Positions 14,200 through 21,733 of a stretch of DNA of 24,667 nt are shown piece by piece. A program made the position numbers and the translations under genes. Each line of letters starts with the position of its first letter. Position 1 is the stretch's first letter. The notes below the pieces were generated by a model. It was given only the letters and a program-made list of their open reading frames with translations. It was not told the DNA's origin and did not search any database. The stretch comes from Nitrospiraceae bacterium UBA6905 (GTDB lineage: Bacteria > Nitrospirota > Thermodesulfovibrionia > Thermodesulfovibrionales > UBA6898): assembly GCA_002451165.1 (NCBI GenBank), contig DKBH01000121.1:1-24667 (forward strand). Direction: 5' to 3'.

Positions 14200-14712
14200 C
14201 TACGGTCTATACGCATCGTATTCAGCAAGAAGAAAGTCCTTGATGATCTCTGCGATCTCCCGGTAATAACCTGTTTGTGCCTGCTTCATGATCTTGTCAC
14301 AGTAATACGGTACCCAATTCACGAGGTGCTGTTCAAGGAATTTCTGCTCCATCGCTGTTCTACCACGCTCGATAAGATAGCTCATGAACAGGAATTCAAG
14401 TGAAATATGGTCGGGAGCAACATCATACATATCGTCGACAACGAGACCTGCGCCGGCATAGATGTCTGCAACATCGGGTTGCCCGATCCCTTTCGTCGGG
14501 GAGAAAAGAGACTCAAGGGGAACAAGCCTGCCGTGAGGGTAGCTGAAAAGCTCGTCGAAATCCCGTGAGATTTCGTCGGCAGCATCCTTTGAATCGAGAC
14601 TGAAATCCTGTCGGATAACTCCGACTGTTTCCTCATCAGGAGGACCGAGAAAGAATTGAGAAAAGAGTTCATATATATCAGCTCTTTCGGCATCTATATT
14701 TTCTCCCATCAT
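14200..14712 (-). CDS. TorD/DmsD-family redox enzyme maturation chaperone
   Basis: A 170-residue, mostly helical cytoplasmic protein of the TorD family. These chaperones bind Tat signal peptides and help insert cofactors into molybdenum enzymes or other exported redox proteins. The N-terminus (RADIYELFSQFFLGPPDEETV) and the family motif region APDHISLEFLFMSYLIE are typical, as is the C-terminal HLVNWVPYYCDKIMKQ stretch. No molybdoenzyme is in the window. Its client could be one of the nearby Tat-exported ferredoxins or lie elsewhere. It is divergent from the Rieske gene. Two in-frame ATGs stand at the start (14712 and 14709). A TATAAT only about 10 nt upstream suggests a nearly leaderless mRNA. 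Confidence 0.82.
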   Translation of the reverse strand: MMGENIDAERADIYELFSQFFLGPPDEETVGVIRQDFSLDSKDAADEISRDFDELFSYPHGRLVPLESLFSPTKGIGQPDVADIYAGAGLVVDDMYDVAPDHISLEFLFMSYLIERGRTAMEQKFLEQHLVNWVPYYCDKIMKQAQTGYYREIAEIIKDFLLAEYDAYRP

Positions 14713-14721
14713 GATTGCTCA

Positions 14722-14727
14722 ATTATA
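14722..14727 (-). promoter_or_regulatory. -10 box of the TorD-AtpZ-AtpI operon
   Basis: A consensus TATAAT on the minus strand ends 10 nt before the first ATG. The predicted start of transcription is about 3 nt before the coding region, so the message would be leaderless or nearly so, consistent with the lack of a Shine-Dalgarno. The -35 region (GGCATT at 17-nt spacing) is poor. Confidence 0.45.
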
Positions 14728-14791
14728 CAGAATAAAAACGAAAGAATGCCGCTCGCCGAAGAAGTTTGGTCGACGAGGCGAGAAAATTTGC

Positions 14792-14820
14792 TTGACAGTG
14801 AGCGTTGATTGCCGTAAAAT
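14792..14820 (+). promoter_or_regulatory. Near-consensus sigma70 promoter for the Rieske/cytochrome b operon
   Basis: TTGACA (14792-14797), a 17-nt spacer, and TAAAAT (14815-14820). Transcription should begin near 14827, leaving a leader of about 53 nt that is very A-rich. This is the best promoter match in the window. Confidence 0.8.
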
Positions 14821-14879
14821 CAGACTTAACTAAAGGAAAATAAAGAAAAAAACCTAAACGACCATTGGGGTAGGGCACT

Positions 14880-15290
14880 ATGAGACGGCGCACATTCTTA
14901 CGATCTTTGCTTGCAGTATGTGGAACCCTTTCGTTTGCGTCATTTGCCTACCCTTTACTGCGCTTTCTTGCCCCTCCCGGTGACACAGATAAAGAAAAAA
15001 AGGTTACGCTGGCAAAGAAGGACATTCCGGTAGGGACATCACGCGTAGTTCTCTTCGATCAAAAACCGGTGATTGTCATTAACCATCAGGAGAAGGGGTT
15101 TATTGCATTGTCCAAGGTCTGTACGCACCTGGGATGCCTTGTTGAGTTTAATCCGGCCACAGATATTCTGCTCTGCCCATGCCATGCAGGAACCTATGAC
15201 CTGGAGGGGAATGTTCTTTCAGGTCCCCCTCCGCGTCCCTTGGCGAAAATACCTTTTAAAGTCGAAGGCGAACAGCTGGTTATAGGATAA
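14880..15290 (+). CDS. Rieske [2Fe-2S] protein of a bc/b6f-type complex
   Basis: A 136-residue Rieske iron-sulfur protein. The N-terminus has a twin-arginine-like start and one hydrophobic anchor (MRRRTFLRSLLAVCGTLSF), followed by the soluble Rieske domain. Cluster box 1 is CTHLGC (Cys81, His83, Cys86) and box 2 is CPCHAGTY (Cys99, Cys101, His102). They supply the two Cys and two His ligands and the disulfide pair. The protein takes the first electron from quinol at the outer quinone site of the partner cytochrome b, encoded 5 nt downstream. TAGGG just before the ATG serves as ribosome binding site. It is small, like b6f and other bacterial Rieske proteins. Confidence 0.95.
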   Translation: MRRRTFLRSLLAVCGTLSFASFAYPLLRFLAPPGDTDKEKKVTLAKKDIPVGTSRVVLFDQKPVIVINHQEKGFIALSKVCTHLGCLVEFNPATDILLCPCHAGTYDLEGNVLSGPPPRPLAKIPFKVEGEQLVIG

Positions 15291-15295
15291 GGGAA

Positions 15296-16387
15296 ATGGT
15301 CAAAAGGATAAGAGATTGGTTAGAGGTGAGAATCGGGCTTGATGAACTTATCAGGCAGAATCTGACCGAGTATCGCGTACCCAAGCATATTAACCTGTTT
15401 CATGCACTGGGTGCGGTTGCCGTCGTCGGATATGTTATACAGGTAATTACGGGAATCTGCCTTCTGATCTACTATATTCCTCATGCTGACCATGCATTCA
15501 GGAGTGTTCAGGACATTATGACCAAGGTGCCCTATGGCTGGCTCTTCCGGCAGATGCATGTGGTGGGCAGTAATCTCCTGATTACTGCGGTCTTGCTTCA
15601 CATGGTCACTATTTTCCTGATGGGCAATTACAAGAGGCCGAGGGAGCTGACCTGGGTAAGCGGAGGGATGCTGCTGATCATAACCCTCGGCTTCGGACTG
15701 AGCGGCTATCTTCTGCCCTGGACGCAGTTGAGCTACTGGGCAACCACCGTTGTAACATCTATCCCGACGGCGTTTCCAGTTGTCGGCGATTTCTTCACGA
15801 GGTTGCTGCGGGGTGGAAATTACGTGACCGGTATTACGCTTACACGATTTTTTGCCGTGCATGTGTCCATTCTGCCGCCGCTCTTTGTGCTGTTTATAGC
15901 ATTGCATATAGCGCTCATAAGGCGTATTGGTCTCTCTGCCACGCCGTTCGGCAAGTCTGATGAGGAGAAACGGCCGCTGACAGAGTACCGGAAAAAGACG
16001 CATCCCCATGGCCATCCCTACTATCCGTATCTATTCCAGAGACAGGTCTTGATGGGCATTATGTATTTTATTGTCATGTTTGCGATCGTCACGTTTGCAC
16101 CGACCTTCTTTTTTCCGGAAGAAGCAACCGTACCTGCCGATGCGTTTCAGACGCCGGAGAACATACGGCCGGAGTGGTATCTCCTGGCGCCCTATCAGAT
16201 GCTGAAGCTCATACCGAACAAATTTCTCGGGATATTGATGCAGATTATCCTTCTCGCAGTCTTTATTTTCTGGCCGTTCCTTGATACGCATAAGGAAAAG
16301 AATATCTTGAAGCGGCCGATACTCCGCGGTGTCTTCATCGTCATCATGATCTCCCTGGTTATTCTCATGTGGTGGGGGAGGCGATGA
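15296..16387 (+). CDS. Cytochrome b (b6/subunit IV fusion) of a bc-type complex
   Basis: A 363-residue membrane protein joining the b6-like N-terminal half and a subunit-IV-like C-terminal half. Haem b ligands are His88/His102 (RQMHVVGSN, LLHMVTIF) and His189/His204 (FFAVHVSIL, IALHIALI). The second pair has 14 residues between ligands, as in cytochrome b6, not 13 as in mitochondrial-type cytochrome b. The GYLLPWTQLSYWA stretch is also b6-like. The quinol-site PEWY motif is present (ENIRPEWYLLAPYQ). The C-terminus ends after about three helices, shorter than bc1 cytochrome b. It overlaps the following pentahaem cytochrome gene (ATGA). Together with the Rieske protein it forms the quinol-oxidising core. 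Confidence 0.95.
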   Translation: MVKRIRDWLEVRIGLDELIRQNLTEYRVPKHINLFHALGAVAVVGYVIQVITGICLLIYYIPHADHAFRSVQDIMTKVPYGWLFRQMHVVGSNLLITAVLLHMVTIFLMGNYKRPRELTWVSGGMLLIITLGFGLSGYLLPWTQLSYWATTVVTSIPTAFPVVGDFFTRLLRGGNYVTGITLTRFFAVHVSILPPLFVLFIALHIALIRRIGLSATPFGKSDEEKRPLTEYRKKTHPHGHPYYPYLFQRQVLMGIMYFIVMFAIVTFAPTFFFPEEATVPADAFQTPENIRPEWYLLAPYQMLKLIPNKFLGILMQIILLAVFIFWPFLDTHKEKNILKRPILRGVFIVIMISLVILMWWGRR

Positions 16388-17241
16388 TGAAATGGTGCAT
16401 CATGCTGATGGGACTCATGCTTCTGGTATTGCCGGTGACGGCTTGGGGAGATTACCGGGAGGAGTTCGAGAAGGGATTCCTGACGAAGACATGGTCCGGT
16501 CAGCAGCCGGAGGAGAATTTCTGCATTGAGTGCCATTCGTCAGAAAAGATGAAACCGGAGTATCTCAGGATAACCGACGAATGGAAGGCGAGCTGGCACG
16601 CACAGAATCGAATTGCCTGCCATGATTGTCACGGAGGCGATCCCAAGGATCCCGCAATGTCGATGTCCCCTCACCGGGGTTTTGTCGGAAAACCGGAACC
16701 GAATGAAGTCCCGGAATTCTGCGGAAAGTGCCATATCGGTATCCTCAAGAACTATCTTGAGAGCGGTCACGGCAGGGCATTCAGGAGTTCAGGGAATGGT
16801 CCGAACTGTGTTACATGCCACGGTTCTCATAATATCCAGCAAGCGAATATCGAGATCATCAGCGAACAGCGATGTGCAAAATGTCATTCCTATGACCGGG
16901 CGAGGGCCATGAAGCAGGCCCTGTTTCTTACCGAAAAGAAGATAGAGGAGCTGTCGCGAGATCTTCTCAGTTTGAGAAACGAAGGGGTATATATTGACGA
17001 TGACCGAATGAATCTCTTCAGCATTCAGGCGGACTTCCGCGCGCTCTTCCATTCGGTCGACGTGAATCTTGTCAAGGAAAGGACCGATGAATTTTCGCAT
17101 AAACTCGCGGCGGTCGAGAGCAGGATCACGGCAACTGAACGGGAACTTCGCTTCCGGAGAAACTTTTCTGCGATTATCCTGCTATTCTTTGTCGGTATGG
17201 GGTCAGTGCTGTATCTGCTAATACGAACGCCGAAAGAATAA
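16384..17241 (+). CDS. Pentahaem c-type cytochrome with C-terminal membrane anchor (bc-complex partner)
   Basis: A 285-residue protein with a signal peptide (about 1-20). Five CXXCH sites follow at about residues 47, 79, 113, 142 and 164 (CIECH, CHDCH, CGKCH, CVTCH, CAKCH). A charged, probably coiled-coil stretch of about 85 residues follows (EKKIEELSRDLLSLRNE ... RITATERELRFRR), then a C-terminal transmembrane helix (AIILLFFVGMGSVLYLLI). It occupies the operon position of cytochrome c1 or f and is translationally coupled to cytochrome b, so it is probably the haem c subunit that accepts electrons from the Rieske protein. I start it at ATG 16384; the longer frame from 16369 lies wholly inside cytochrome b and has no signal start. 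Confidence 0.92.
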   Translation: MMKWCIMLMGLMLLVLPVTAWGDYREEFEKGFLTKTWSGQQPEENFCIECHSSEKMKPEYLRITDEWKASWHAQNRIACHDCHGGDPKDPAMSMSPHRGFVGKPEPNEVPEFCGKCHIGILKNYLESGHGRAFRSSGNGPNCVTCHGSHNIQQANIEIISEQRCAKCHSYDRARAMKQALFLTEKKIEELSRDLLSLRNEGVYIDDDRMNLFSIQADFRALFHSVDVNLVKERTDEFSHKLAAVESRITATERELRFRRNFSAIILLFFVGMGSVLYLLIRTPKE

Positions 17242-17306
17242 GCGCGAACTCTGTGCAATAATCCCCGCGCGCTGATTTGTGCTGCGAGCTATTTCTGCGG
17301 GATCGT

Positions 17307-18905
17307 TCACTCCCGCCGTATGTCCTCCAGAGACTTCAGAATATCACTCCCCTCGATTGTTCCGACCGGCTGACCGTTTTCGTTCACCACGAACAGGAGA
17401 TTCGCAGTTCTGGATGCGAGGACCTTCCCGAGCTCCTGTATGTGAAAACTTTCCGGTACGGTGCCGGTCGGTGCTGCCATGAGATCGGCTGCCGTCTTAC
17501 CGCTGGCTTGTCCGACCTCAAGGGATATGATATCCCGCTCCGAAACTATACCGATGAGCTTGTCGCTGTCGTCCACAACGGCCATATCGGTGAGACGTTT
17601 CGAAAGCATCAACTTGACCACTTCGTCAAGGGGTGTCTCCGCGCGGATGGTCGCCACGAGTTTTGTCATGATGTCACGTGCTGCGGTCAACTGCGTTTTT
17701 GAGAAGAATCGAAGTTTGCCGGTATAAACAGGAATGGCGAGTTTGAGCAGGAACGTATACAGGAGGGCTCCCGACGCCCAAATGCCGATGGTCACCAGAA
17801 TCTCCTGCGTGGTCGGGGTGTATTCGTAGATCTCTCCGAGGGTGTCCGGAACAAAACCGGGGATGACAAGCCCCATGCCTTTTTCTATGTATACCCCCGT
17901 GATCACGAAGAGGCAGGCCATGTTGAGCGTGGTGAAGTTTTCCCGTGTTTTCGGAAAGAGAAAAAGGAAAAAAGCGGAGATATTCATAGTAGTCGCAAAC
18001 CACATCCAGGGCACGAGCTTGTCATGACCGTGAAGGCCCAGATACAGATACTGTATCGGCGCCGAGTGGATGCTGCCGGAATAAAACTCCTTGAATATCT
18101 CAGCTCCGAGGAGGAAGAGGTTGATTCCCATGGCATAGGCGATGAGTTCTGCAATCTTGAAGATTGCCTTGTTATCGATCTCGACCACGGAGAGTTTCCG
18201 GATGATCTGAAAAAGGATGAGCATGATGGCCGGTCCCGAGCAGAAGGCCGATGCCAGGAAACGCGGCGCGAGGATCGAGGCATTCCAGAATGGGCGGGAC
18301 GAGAGGCCATTGTAAAGGAATGCCGTTACGGTATGGATACTGACAGCCCAGGGGATCGACAGAATAATCAGTGGGCCGATCACAGACATCTTGTATTCTT
18401 TACCTATGGAGAGGCGATAGAGGACGTAAAATGCGATAACAGAATTTATAATGAGGTAGCCGTTGAGCACAACCACATCCCACGCCAGCAGCGAAGCGGG
18501 AAAATTCATTGCGCCGACCACCGGTAGGATATGCCATACCCTGAGTGGTTGACCCATGTCCACGATGATGAACAGGATGCACATGGTGATCGCCGTTATC
18601 GCCAGCAGTTCGCCAAACAGCACGATCTCCTTGATCGGTTTGAAGTTGTAGAGATACGCGGGTATCACGAGCAGCACTGCTGCAGCAGCGACGCCGACGA
18701 GAAAGGTGAAATTGGATATATACATTCCCCACGACACCTGGTCCCGCATGGCGGTTATGATAAGCCCCCGGCTGAGCTGACCGATATATGCACTTGCACC
18801 GAGAAGGGCAAGGAAAGAGAGGAATGATACCCAGAGGTAATACTTCTTGTTGCCGACGGCGATCTGCCGGAGCGCGATAAAGAAGTTCTTGATGGCCTGT
18901 ATCAT
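17307..18905 (-). CDS. NrfD/DsrP-like quinone-interacting membrane subunit fused to a CBS-domain pair
   Basis: A 532-residue fusion. Residues 1 to about 405 are an NrfD/PsrC-type integral membrane subunit with about 9-10 helices (for example WGMYISNFTFLVGVAAAAVLL, ITAITMCILFIIVDMGQP, FPASLLAWDVVVLNGYLI). It would exchange electrons between quinone and the ferredoxin encoded just upstream. Residues 409-532 (17310-17681) are two CBS motifs: ARDIMTKLVATIRAETPLDE with AVVDDSDKLIGIVSERDII, and AADLMAAPTGTVPES with LLFVVNENGQPVGTIEGSDIL. CBS pairs usually bind adenine nucleotides and tune an attached domain. The tail probably faces the cytoplasm. A strong GGGAGG overlaps the upstream stop. It is the last gene of the second cytochrome/ferredoxin/NrfD triplet. 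Confidence 0.93.
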   Translation of the reverse strand: MIQAIKNFFIALRQIAVGNKKYYLWVSFLSFLALLGASAYIGQLSRGLIITAMRDQVSWGMYISNFTFLVGVAAAAVLLVIPAYLYNFKPIKEIVLFGELLAITAITMCILFIIVDMGQPLRVWHILPVVGAMNFPASLLAWDVVVLNGYLIINSVIAFYVLYRLSIGKEYKMSVIGPLIILSIPWAVSIHTVTAFLYNGLSSRPFWNASILAPRFLASAFCSGPAIMLILFQIIRKLSVVEIDNKAIFKIAELIAYAMGINLFLLGAEIFKEFYSGSIHSAPIQYLYLGLHGHDKLVPWMWFATTMNISAFFLFLFPKTRENFTTLNMACLFVITGVYIEKGMGLVIPGFVPDTLGEIYEYTPTTQEILVTIGIWASGALLYTFLLKLAIPVYTGKLRFFSKTQLTAARDIMTKLVATIRAETPLDEVVKLMLSKRLTDMAVVDDSDKLIGIVSERDIISLEVGQASGKTAADLMAAPTGTVPESFHIQELGKVLASRTANLLFVVNENGQPVGTIEGSDILKSLEDIRRE

Positions 18906-18914
18906 GCGACCTCC

Positions 18915-19841
18915 CTATTTCCCGTAGGCGAAGAAGTAATAGAATTTCGGGTACGTGTTCAGGTCTTCCTTCAGCCTGAAAACGCGTTTGTGCTCGATCG
19001 CGTACCTGATTTCGCTGTTCGGATCAAGGAGATTCCCGAATTTCCTGGCGCCTACCGGGCAGGCCTCAACACAGGCTGGGTAACGGCCCGGGTCCTTTCG
19101 TGTCCTCTGAATGCAGAAAGTGCATTTCTCCACCACTCCCCGGTACCGGGGCCGGTTGCCGAGATAGTGCGTCTTGGGATTGATTTTTTCCACGGGTCGC
19201 TTCGGCGAACCCCAGTTGAAGCGCCGGGCACCGTAAGGGCAGGCTGCCATACAGTATCTGCATCCGATGCACCAGTTGTAATCGATGACAACGATGCCGT
19301 CAGGGTCTTTCCATGTTGCCTGCGTCGGGCAAGCACGAACACAGGGTGGATTTTCGCATTGCTGGCACTGGACCGGCATATAGAAATATTCTTCCTCAGG
19401 GACTTTTTCGGGATTGTAATATTTCTCCGAGTTTTCGAGGTCCACCCATTTTTCTCCCTTTTTGAATCGGAGTACAGTAATCCAGTGTATCTGTGGATCA
19501 AGGCTCTGGTTGTTCTCCTCTACACACCCGTAGACGCACCGTCTGCAGCCAATGCAACGCGAAAGGTCAAGGCCGTAACCGTACAAAACGCCGGGAATGG
19601 GTTTATCTGCGCCGATCTCGATCTGCTTCCCAAATTTTTGGGCATACTCCTTCTCCAGCCTGTCGATAACCTGTTTGATCTCATCGTCGTTCATTTCACG
19701 AAAATGCTTTTGGAAAAACGACTCCCAAAAGGAGGCGTCGGCGCGGCCAAGCGGTAATGCCAAAGTGGCGAGACCGAGAGCGGCCCCTTGTAGAAAGGCT
19801 CTTCTGTCTATACCTCCCGAGCGGCGTCCATCCTCTTCCAT
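18915..19841 (-). CDS. Tat-exported four-cluster [4Fe-4S] ferredoxin subunit (HybA/DsrO type)
   Basis: A 308-residue periplasmic electron-transfer protein. The twin-arginine signal has RRAFLQGAALGLATLAL at about 13-29. Sixteen cysteines in four groups bind up to four [4Fe-4S] clusters: CIGCRRCVYGC, CQQCENPPCVRACP, CIGCRYCMAACP, and CTFC with a later CVEACP. This is the NrfC/HybA/DsrO layout, which passes electrons between an NrfD subunit and periplasmic cytochromes or catalytic subunits. About 55 charged residues precede the first cluster. The NrfD-CBS gene starts 9 nt downstream and a tetrahaem cytochrome gene ends 10 nt upstream. GAGG lies 6 nt before the ATG. Confidence 0.94.
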   Translation of the reverse strand: MEEDGRRSGGIDRRAFLQGAALGLATLALPLGRADASFWESFFQKHFREMNDDEIKQVIDRLEKEYAQKFGKQIEIGADKPIPGVLYGYGLDLSRCIGCRRCVYGCVEENNQSLDPQIHWITVLRFKKGEKWVDLENSEKYYNPEKVPEEEYFYMPVQCQQCENPPCVRACPTQATWKDPDGIVVIDYNWCIGCRYCMAACPYGARRFNWGSPKRPVEKINPKTHYLGNRPRYRGVVEKCTFCIQRTRKDPGRYPACVEACPVGARKFGNLLDPNSEIRYAIEHKRVFRLKEDLNTYPKFYYFFAYGK

Positions 19842-19851
19842 GGGATACCTC

Positions 19852-20364
19852 TTATTTGATGTCCGCCGGCCTGACCGGCGGCGGCATCGGCGTTATGGCT
19901 TTGAAAGCGGGATCATGCGGCCAGTGGCAGTGAACACAGAGCAGGTACTGCTTTTCACCATTCCACATCCCGGTCCTCTTTCCGTGAAGGCCTGCCTTCC
20001 ATTCACGGAGAATGGTGCCGTGGCACTGTCCGCACAGATTGTACGACTCTTCGAATTTTACTATTTTTCCGTTCGCCAGCCGCAGCGTATCCCGGTTATC
20101 GGGATTGTGGCAGTCAAAACACCAGCCCCCCGGCATGTGGTTCAGCACGATGTCCTGATGCATCATCTCAAGCTTTCGGGGAGTCCGGTTTACCGGCATG
20201 CCCTGGTGGCACTGCGAACAGGGGAAAATGCCTTCTGAAAAGGGAGGAGGAGGCACCAGAAATTTCCTGTGGATTTCATGTTCGATCGAGATTGCCGGAG
20301 AAGACAGCAGCAGGAGAAAGAAAAAATAGCATAGCCTTTTTCCTGTTAACGTCAATTTCTTCAT
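19852..20364 (-). CDS. Tetrahaem c-type cytochrome, second triplet
   Basis: A 170-residue exported cytochrome with a hydrophobic signal or anchor (LCYFFFLLLLSSPAIS) and four CXXCH sites: CSQCH, CFDCH, CGQCH and CVHCH. A proline-rich tail follows (AITPMPPPVRP). I chose the ATG at 20364, which gives a compact signal sequence; a GTG at 20382 would add six residues. The ribosome binding site is weak (GGGGG). The gene has its own promoter upstream and leads the triplet cytochrome - ferredoxin - NrfD-CBS. It probably exchanges electrons with the Tat-exported ferredoxin. It is not obviously the same subfamily as the tetrahaem protein of the first triplet. Confidence 0.9.
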   Translation of the reverse strand: MKKLTLTGKRLCYFFFLLLLSSPAISIEHEIHRKFLVPPPPFSEGIFPCSQCHQGMPVNRTPRKLEMMHQDIVLNHMPGGWCFDCHNPDNRDTLRLANGKIVKFEESYNLCGQCHGTILREWKAGLHGKRTGMWNGEKQYLLCVHCHWPHDPAFKAITPMPPPVRPADIK

Positions 20365-20398
20365 GGCCCCCGTCGGTTTCACGCAGCAATTTTATTCA

Positions 20399-20427
20399 AT
20401 CATAGTATATTTCAGGGTGCATTACAA
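20399..20427 (-). promoter_or_regulatory. Probable sigma70 promoter of the second triplet
   Basis: On the minus strand TTGTAA (20422-20427), a spacer of exactly 17 nt, and TATGAT (20399-20404). Transcription would start near 20392, about 28 nt before the tetrahaem ATG. It follows directly behind a terminator, which supports a separate transcript. Confidence 0.6.
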
Positions 20428-20442
20428 TAAGAAAGGCCGGGA

Positions 20443-20475
20443 AAAAGAGAGGGAGCAGAGCGCTCCCCCTCTTTT
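20443..20475 (-). terminator. Rho-independent terminator after the first triplet
   Basis: A long stem: AAAAGAGAGGGAGC (20443-20456) pairs with GCTCCCCCTCTTTT (20462-20475) with a single mismatch and a 5-nt loop, starting 2 nt after the NrfD stop. On the minus strand it ends in TCTTTTTCCC, giving the U-run. The A/T-rich arms allow it to work on both strands. Confidence 0.8.
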
Positions 20476-20477
20476 GT

Positions 20478-21731
20478 TCAGTGCGATTCCTTCAGGCCGA
20501 AGACCGGGAAAATCTTAACCATGAAATAAAACAGGACAAACGGCATAATGAAGACCCCCAAAGCGCCGAAAAGCCCTTCTTTCAGCGTTTCCATGTTATG
20601 CGGGATGATAGGGAGATGGTAATGCATGTAGCCGGCAAACGTCAGAGAGAAAGCCTGTCCGCCAATAACGACGTTCCACCGCATCATAAAGACGCCGAAC
20701 AAAACGAGCAAGACGCCGATGACAGCTCTCTTGATCGTTATGCCCGGAGTCAGAAAGAGGATGAACGGGATAAGGTTGCCGAGACCGTACTGGAGAATGA
20801 AGATGTCCGTGAAGTCCTTGCCGTATATGACGCTCCGCAAGACATCCCAGGACTTCACAGCCGTGTATCCCCGGAAGATAAGGTCAAGAAGCTCGAGGCT
20901 GATGGCAAATGTCAGGAAGAAGAGCAAGTAGCGGGAGGTCATCTTTATGACGTTGATCTCAACACTTTTGATTTCTTCGCGGCATTCAGGCGAATACGTC
21001 GGCGACTGCTTTCTGCAAGCAAGATATTTTCTGATCTCCATAGTGAGAATATACGTGAGCATGCAGAGGGCGATGCCGGAGACAACGGCGGACATGATGA
21101 AGATGACCGGCATGAGCGGTGTCATCCAGAGCGCGTTCGCCTTCACCGAACCGAATATGAATCCCGCATAGCCATGAAGGAAGCAGGCAACGGGTATGCC
21201 GAGGCCGGCGAGCACCTTGATCGCCTTTTCATCACGGTGAAGCGATTCTTCACTGATATCATACACGCCGAGCGTCAATGTGCAGAAAATGATAAACTTG
21301 AACCACTCCCCAGGGGTCTTGTCCTGCTTCTCTTTCAGCGGAAGGGCGACATCGACAAAATGCTTCCGATAGAGAAACCAGAGCTCGGAGGCGACGATGG
21401 CGCCATAGGCCGAGAAGACGATGCCGAAGGCCGCGATCGCCGAAGTGAAATGGGGCGTCATCATGACATTGACACCCCGCAGCGGGTGCTGGAGATGCAG
21501 TATGATAGGCACCGGAGCGGCAAAGAGCAGGGCAAAGGAGAAGACCAGTGCAAACCGCGCGATATCCTTCAGCGCTTTGATGCCGAAGACATGGTACAGC
21601 GACGAAAGGACGAACGCGCCCGCAACCAGACCGGTCATAAAGGGGTACATGACGATCTGCACTGACCAGTAAATATATTCGTTCGGCGTAACAAACAGTT
21701 CTTTTACCGTCCAAAGTTCACCGTGTACCAT
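20478..21731 (-). CDS. NrfD/PsrC-family quinone-interacting membrane subunit, first triplet
   Basis: A 417-residue integral membrane protein with about 10 hydrophobic helices. Examples are the segment at about 20-46 (YWSVQIVMYPFMTGLVAGAF), VFSFALLFAAPVPIILHLQHP, TSAIAAFGIVFSAYGAIV and AVIGVLLVLFGVFMMRWNVV. A soluble loop near 235-260 holds two Cys. NrfD proteins carry quinone-linked electron flow with a ferredoxin partner, here encoded 2 nt upstream. Unlike its neighbour at 17307-18905, it has no CBS tail and ends soon after the last helix. AGGAGG lies 10 nt before the ATG. A strong terminator follows the stop. Confidence 0.93.
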   Translation of the reverse strand: MVHGELWTVKELFVTPNEYIYWSVQIVMYPFMTGLVAGAFVLSSLYHVFGIKALKDIARFALVFSFALLFAAPVPIILHLQHPLRGVNVMMTPHFTSAIAAFGIVFSAYGAIVASELWFLYRKHFVDVALPLKEKQDKTPGEWFKFIIFCTLTLGVYDISEESLHRDEKAIKVLAGLGIPVACFLHGYAGFIFGSVKANALWMTPLMPVIFIMSAVVSGIALCMLTYILTMEIRKYLACRKQSPTYSPECREEIKSVEINVIKMTSRYLLFFLTFAISLELLDLIFRGYTAVKSWDVLRSVIYGKDFTDIFILQYGLGNLIPFILFLTPGITIKRAVIGVLLVLFGVFMMRWNVVIGGQAFSLTFAGYMHYHLPIIPHNMETLKEGLFGALGVFIMPFVLFYFMVKIFPVFGLKESH

Positions 21732-21733
21732 GA

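Noticed and set aside
14815..14879. A-rich leader of the Rieske gene as a riboswitch
   Set aside because: Only A-rich single-stranded sequence; no paired elements were seen.
17242..17306. Possible terminator between the convergent pentahaem cytochrome and NrfD-CBS genes
   Set aside because: Only GCGCG/CGCGC arms with a large loop and no T-run; too weak to call.
18990..19757. 255-codon frame on the plus strand opposite the Tat ferredoxin gene
   Set aside because: The minus-strand frame has the Tat signal and all sixteen cluster cysteines, so the plus frame is a shadow. The same holds for long frames opposite the other cytochrome, NrfD and aspS genes.
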